DNA of 8,311 nt from Gammaproteobacteria bacterium UBA4475 (GTDB taxonomy: Bacteria > Pseudomonadota > Gammaproteobacteria > Pseudomonadales > Azotimanducaceae). The translations under genes were made by a program, and so were the position numbers. Positions 6,577 through 8,311 of the stretch are shown here, one piece after another; within the stretch, counting starts at the first letter, position 1; each line of letters starts with the position of its first letter. Under the pieces are notes generated by a model. It did no database searches and had not been told where the DNA came from. It saw only the letters and a list, made by a program, of their open reading frames with translations. The DNA lies in the NCBI GenBank assembly GCA_002389265.1, contig DGOD01000377.1:1448-9758 (forward strand). The letters are read 5' to 3'.

Positions 6577-6780
6577 ATGAGAAGGCAAAAAAGAGATAAG
6601 AGTAACCGCGCATTTACCCGTGGATACCAGTTCGGCATGCACGGCAAGTCGAAAGAATTATGTCCCCATCATGATGTAGATACACGCCAGTCCTGGCTAA
6701 GTGGTTGGCGTACAGGAAGAGAAGATAATTGGGATGGATATATAGGCACCGCGGGTGTCGCTCGCGCCCCCATTATCTGA
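6577..6780 (+). CDS. rmf: Ribosome modulation factor (hibernation factor RMF)
   Basis: A 67-residue basic protein matching RMF, which binds 70S ribosomes in stationary phase and helps dimerise them into inactive 100S particles. Family signatures are clear: MRRQKRD at the start (E. coli MKRQKRD), RGYQFGMHGKSKELCP (15-30; E. coli RGYQAGIAGRSKEMCP) and QSWLSGWRTGRED (38-50). It is 12 residues longer than E. coli RMF (55), and the extra tail DNWDGYIGTAGVAR resembles Pseudomonas RMF as I recall it. The ATG at 6577 is chosen on homology, with GGAG at 6563-6566 about 10 nt upstream. A TTG at 6544 in the same frame would add 11 residues not seen in the family. A 12-codon out-of-frame ATG frame (6561-6599) overlaps the start. 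It is convergent with pyrD, the neighbour it also has in Pseudomonas, and ends in a strong terminator. Confidence 0.95.
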   Translation: MRRQKRDKSNRAFTRGYQFGMHGKSKELCPHHDVDTRQSWLSGWRTGREDNWDGYIGTAGVARAPII

Positions 6781-6802
6781 CCACTGGAATCTGACCACTG
6801 GA
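6775..6802. repeat. Perfect 14-bp tandem duplication over the rmf stop
   Basis: ATCTGACCACTGGA occurs twice head to tail (6775-6788 and 6789-6802) with no mismatch. The first copy contains the rmf TGA stop (6778-6780). The second lies just outside the gene. A perfect copy suggests a recent replication-slippage event. After the stop the frame stays open for 11 codons. Confidence 0.9.
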
Positions 6803-6854
6803 TGCTCACGCTGTAAAACGTAAAACTTACTCATCGACACTCATACGCTCGTAG

Positions 6855-6886
6855 AAAAAAAGGGCCCTGATCAGGGCCCTTTTTTT
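6855..6886. terminator. Bidirectional intrinsic terminator, perfect palindrome
   Basis: Seven A's, then GGGCCCTGATCAGGGCCC, then seven T's form a 32-nt perfect palindrome centred on GATC. In RNA from either strand it folds into a GC-rich stem with a GATC loop followed by a U-run, so it should terminate both rmf (rightward) and pyrD (leftward). It sits between these convergent genes, where such an element is expected. Confidence 0.95.
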
Positions 6887-6952
6887 CATCAATTTTAGTG
6901 ATCAATCTCTTTGATGACCCATCCGCCGCTGACCGGGGGCATTAATTGACCC

Positions 6953-7008
6953 GCTTTTAGTTAAAGGCTTTTAGCTAAGGGCTTTTAGCTAAAGGCTTTT
7001 AGTTAAAG
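6953..7008. repeat. Four 14-bp tandem repeats abutting the pyrD stop
   Basis: Four exact 14-nt units follow one another at 6953, 6967, 6981 and 6995, with core GCTTTTAG[C/T]TAA[A/G][A/G]. A degenerate partial fifth unit (GCTGTCAAAG, 7009-7018) runs to the pyrD stop codon. Units 1 and 4 are identical; units 2 and 3 carry TAGCTA and are close to palindromic. They lie in the 3' untranslated part of pyrD, upstream of the shared terminator as seen from pyrD. The rest of 6887-6952 shows nothing recognisable. Confidence 0.92.
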
Positions 7009-7018
7009 GCTGTCAAAG

Positions 7019-8062
7019 TCAAGTGTCTGGCGCCCCACTCTGACGATACTGTTGAATGGCTTTAACACTATCCACAATCAGGTCAGGACCCTCATAGATA
7101 AACCCTGTATACATTTGTACCAGGTCTGCTCCCAAACGGATTTTTTCTGCCGCATCAGCACCATTCATAATACCGCCAACGCCGATAATCGCCATGTCAC
7201 CCTTAGCCTCGGCGGCCACTAACGACAACACGTGATTCGACAGTTCACGTAACGGCTCGCCACTCAAACCACCCAGTTCAGCGCCGTGCTTTTCACCAGC
7301 GACCAGGTCGCGCGTGATTGTCGTATTGGTGACGATAACACCATCAACCTCAAAGTCTTTTAGGCGCCGAGTCAGCCGGGTCGCCTCCTCGTCAGACATA
7401 TCCGGTGCGATTTTGACCACCAAGGGCACAGTTTTTTGATGTTCTTGCACCAGCCGCGTGTGCTCGCTCTTCAGCCCTTCCAGCAGTCGCGCGAGTTCTG
7501 TCTCGTGCTGTAAGTGGCGTAAGCCCGGGGTGTTGGGCGACGAAATATTGATCACAACATAAGACGCCAGGGCGTACACCTCGCGGAGGCATAGCACATA
7601 GTCGGCCAGGGCATTCTCCACCGGTGTCACGGCATTTTTGCCGATATTGATCCCCAGCACCCCGCCGAAGCGGGCCTTGCGAATACGCTCGCACATGACA
7701 TCAACACCATCATTATTGAAACCCATGCGATTAATCAGGGCTCGCTTTCGAGGCAGGCGAAACAACCGCGGCCCAGGATTTCCCCGTTGCGGTTTCGGGG
7801 TCACAGTCCCCACCTCAAGAAACCCGAAGCCCATAGCGGCCAGGCCATCGATACAGCGGGCGTCTTTATCAAGACCTGCCGCCAAACCCACGGCATTCGG
7901 AAATTCGATCCCCATCACCGTCACGGGTTCGCGCAAGGTTTCCCGCGCGAGCAACGGCGACAGATTGAAGCGCTCAAGCCAGGACATCGACTGCAATGAC
8001 AAGTGATGGGCGGCCTCTGGTGGCAGAAGAAACAATAGATCGCGAAACAAGGCATAGTTCAT
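7019..8062 (-). CDS. pyrD: Dihydroorotate dehydrogenase (quinone), class 2
   Basis: A 347-residue FMN enzyme that oxidises dihydroorotate to orotate in pyrimidine synthesis and passes electrons to membrane quinones. The N-terminal helical segment (about 1-40, MNYALFRDLLFLLPPEAAHHL) is the class 2 quinone and membrane domain. The barrel follows, with GLAAGLDKD (59-67), GTVTPKPQRGNPGPRLFRL (85-103), INRMGFNN (110-117), GINIGKN (137-143), NISSPNTPGLR (172-182) with catalytic base Ser175, then VKIAPD, VTNTT, GGLSG and IIGVGGI. ATG 8062 aligns with the E. coli PyrD start (336 residues) but has no Shine-Dalgarno. A TTG at 8134 in the same frame has a strong one and would add 24 residues that show no membrane or targeting features. 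I keep the family-length start; the alternative is real enough to test. The gene is convergent with rmf. Confidence 0.95.
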   Translation of the reverse strand: MNYALFRDLLFLLPPEAAHHLSLQSMSWLERFNLSPLLARETLREPVTVMGIEFPNAVGLAAGLDKDARCIDGLAAMGFGFLEVGTVTPKPQRGNPGPRLFRLPRKRALINRMGFNNDGVDVMCERIRKARFGGVLGINIGKNAVTPVENALADYVLCLREVYALASYVVINISSPNTPGLRHLQHETELARLLEGLKSEHTRLVQEHQKTVPLVVKIAPDMSDEEATRLTRRLKDFEVDGVIVTNTTITRDLVAGEKHGAELGGLSGEPLRELSNHVLSLVAAEAKGDMAIIGVGGIMNGADAAEKIRLGADLVQMYTGFIYEGPDLIVDSVKAIQQYRQSGAPDT

Positions 8063-8143
8063 AGGCGTTATCGGGTTTACCTGGCTACAGACTGCGGCAG
8101 TATAAGCCATTCTTCCTTGATTGTGGGCAGTCAAATACCAAGT

Positions 8144-8150
8144 CCTCCTT
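8144..8150 (-). promoter_or_regulatory. Strong Shine-Dalgarno upstream of the pyrD frame
   Basis: AAGGAGG on the minus strand sits 9 nt before a TTG (8134-8132) that is in frame with pyrD. It also lies just after a TGA stop (8155-8153) of the preceding open frame. It is the best ribosome binding site in the window, yet it is 81 nt before the family-type pyrD ATG. It could serve a TTG-initiated longer PyrD or a leader translation unit. Confidence 0.6.
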
Positions 8151-8181
8151 CGTCAGCCCACGGCACGGCAATTGGTGGCCG

Positions 8182-8231
8182 CAGTGCCTGCCCCTGCCCC
8201 TGCACCGGTAATGGCACCGGCAAAGGCACTG
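8182..8231 (-). promoter_or_regulatory. Nested inverted repeat in the pyrD leader
   Basis: CAGTGCCT (8182-8189) and AGGCACTG (8224-8231) form a perfect 8-bp outer stem. CCGGT (8205-8209) and ACCGG (8216-8220) form an inner stem. On the minus strand it follows the TAG at 8252 of the upstream gene and precedes the Shine-Dalgarno. It could end the upstream transcript or shape the pyrD leader. There is no U-run. Confidence 0.4.
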
Positions 8232-8251
8232 GCCTGGAATCGCGCTTGCGA

Positions 8252-8311
8252 CTAGTACCGGGCCGATACGCCCAAACCCGACTGCGCCAAGTCCATCAAC
8301 TCTCTGATGGC
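8252..8311 (-). CDS. C-terminal tail of an upstream gene, possibly NAD-glutamate dehydrogenase (cut by window)
   Basis: Only the last 19 codons are in the window: AIRELMDLAQSGLGVSARY and a TAG stop (8254-8252). The helical 'ALRELxDLAQ'-like pattern resembles, from memory, the C-terminus of the large bacterial NAD-specific glutamate dehydrogenase (PF05088 family). That match is too short to be sure of. It runs in the same direction as pyrD, with 189 nt between its stop and the pyrD ATG. The frame stays open for 32 more codons after the TAG, rich in Gly and Ala (GAGAGAG), to a TGA at 8155-8153. Confidence 0.4.
   Translation of the reverse strand, partial: AIRELMDLAQSGLGVSARY

Noticed and set aside
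6953..7008. CRISPR-like array
   Set aside because: The 14-bp units are directly tandem with no spacers and there are no cas genes.
8252..8254. In-frame TAG as pyrrolysine or programmed readthrough
   Set aside because: No pyrrolysine machinery or known Pyl protein is in view, and the downstream tail is low-complexity; an ordinary stop is simpler.
1..8311. A new multi-gene system (defence, biosynthesis, mobile)
   Set aside because: Every sizeable gene belongs to a known housekeeping family and no grouped set of unknown genes, transposase, integrase or toxin is present.

Overview
The window reads as ordinary chromosomal DNA of a gammaproteobacterium, most likely from the Pseudomonas/Oceanospirillales/Cellvibrio side. 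The evidence is a Slt70-type lytic transglycosylase tail, a TatD of the E. coli TatD subgroup, a class 2 (quinone-linked) dihydroorotate dehydrogenase, and a ribosome modulation factor (RMF) with the longer, Pseudomonas-like C-terminus. From memory, rmf and pyrD are also neighbours in Pseudomonas. No phage, transposon, CRISPR or defence genes were found. Gene density is high.

Layout. (1) Bases 1-1572, plus strand: the C-terminal end of slt, then tatD, whose stop overlaps the start of a small CxxC glutaredoxin-like gene. (2) 1737-3686, plus: a complete S9-family prolyl oligopeptidase with a good ribosome binding site. (3) 3687-3875: a short non-genic stretch with a coding-like tail that stays open after the peptidase stop, plus copies of a short repeat also found at the tatD start. 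(4) 3876-4853, plus: a stand-alone, somewhat divergent D-alanine--D-alanine ligase. (5) 4930-6222, minus: an ammonium transporter amtB, convergent with ddl and with no glnK beside it. (6) 6223-6576: an AT-richer divergent gap holding the structured rmf leader. (7) 6577-6780, plus: rmf. (8) 6781-7018: a bidirectional terminator that is a perfect 32-nt palindrome, flanked by two unrelated 14-bp tandem repeats. (9) 7019-8062, minus: pyrD, with a strong Shine-Dalgarno far upstream of the family-type ATG. (10) 8063-8311, minus: the pyrD leader and the last 19 codons of an upstream gene, possibly NAD-glutamate dehydrogenase.

The genes are mostly independent housekeeping functions: cell-wall turnover and precursor synthesis (slt, ddl), DNA or oxidative damage (tatD), thiol redox (grx-like), peptide breakdown (S9), nitrogen uptake (amtB), stationary-phase ribosome hibernation (rmf) and pyrimidine synthesis (pyrD). 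I do not see a new multi-gene system. The points worth a second look are small-scale: a ~30-nt repeat at gene starts, mutually exclusive hairpins before rmf, 14-bp tandem repeats on both sides of the rmf/pyrD terminator, and the start-site puzzle of pyrD.
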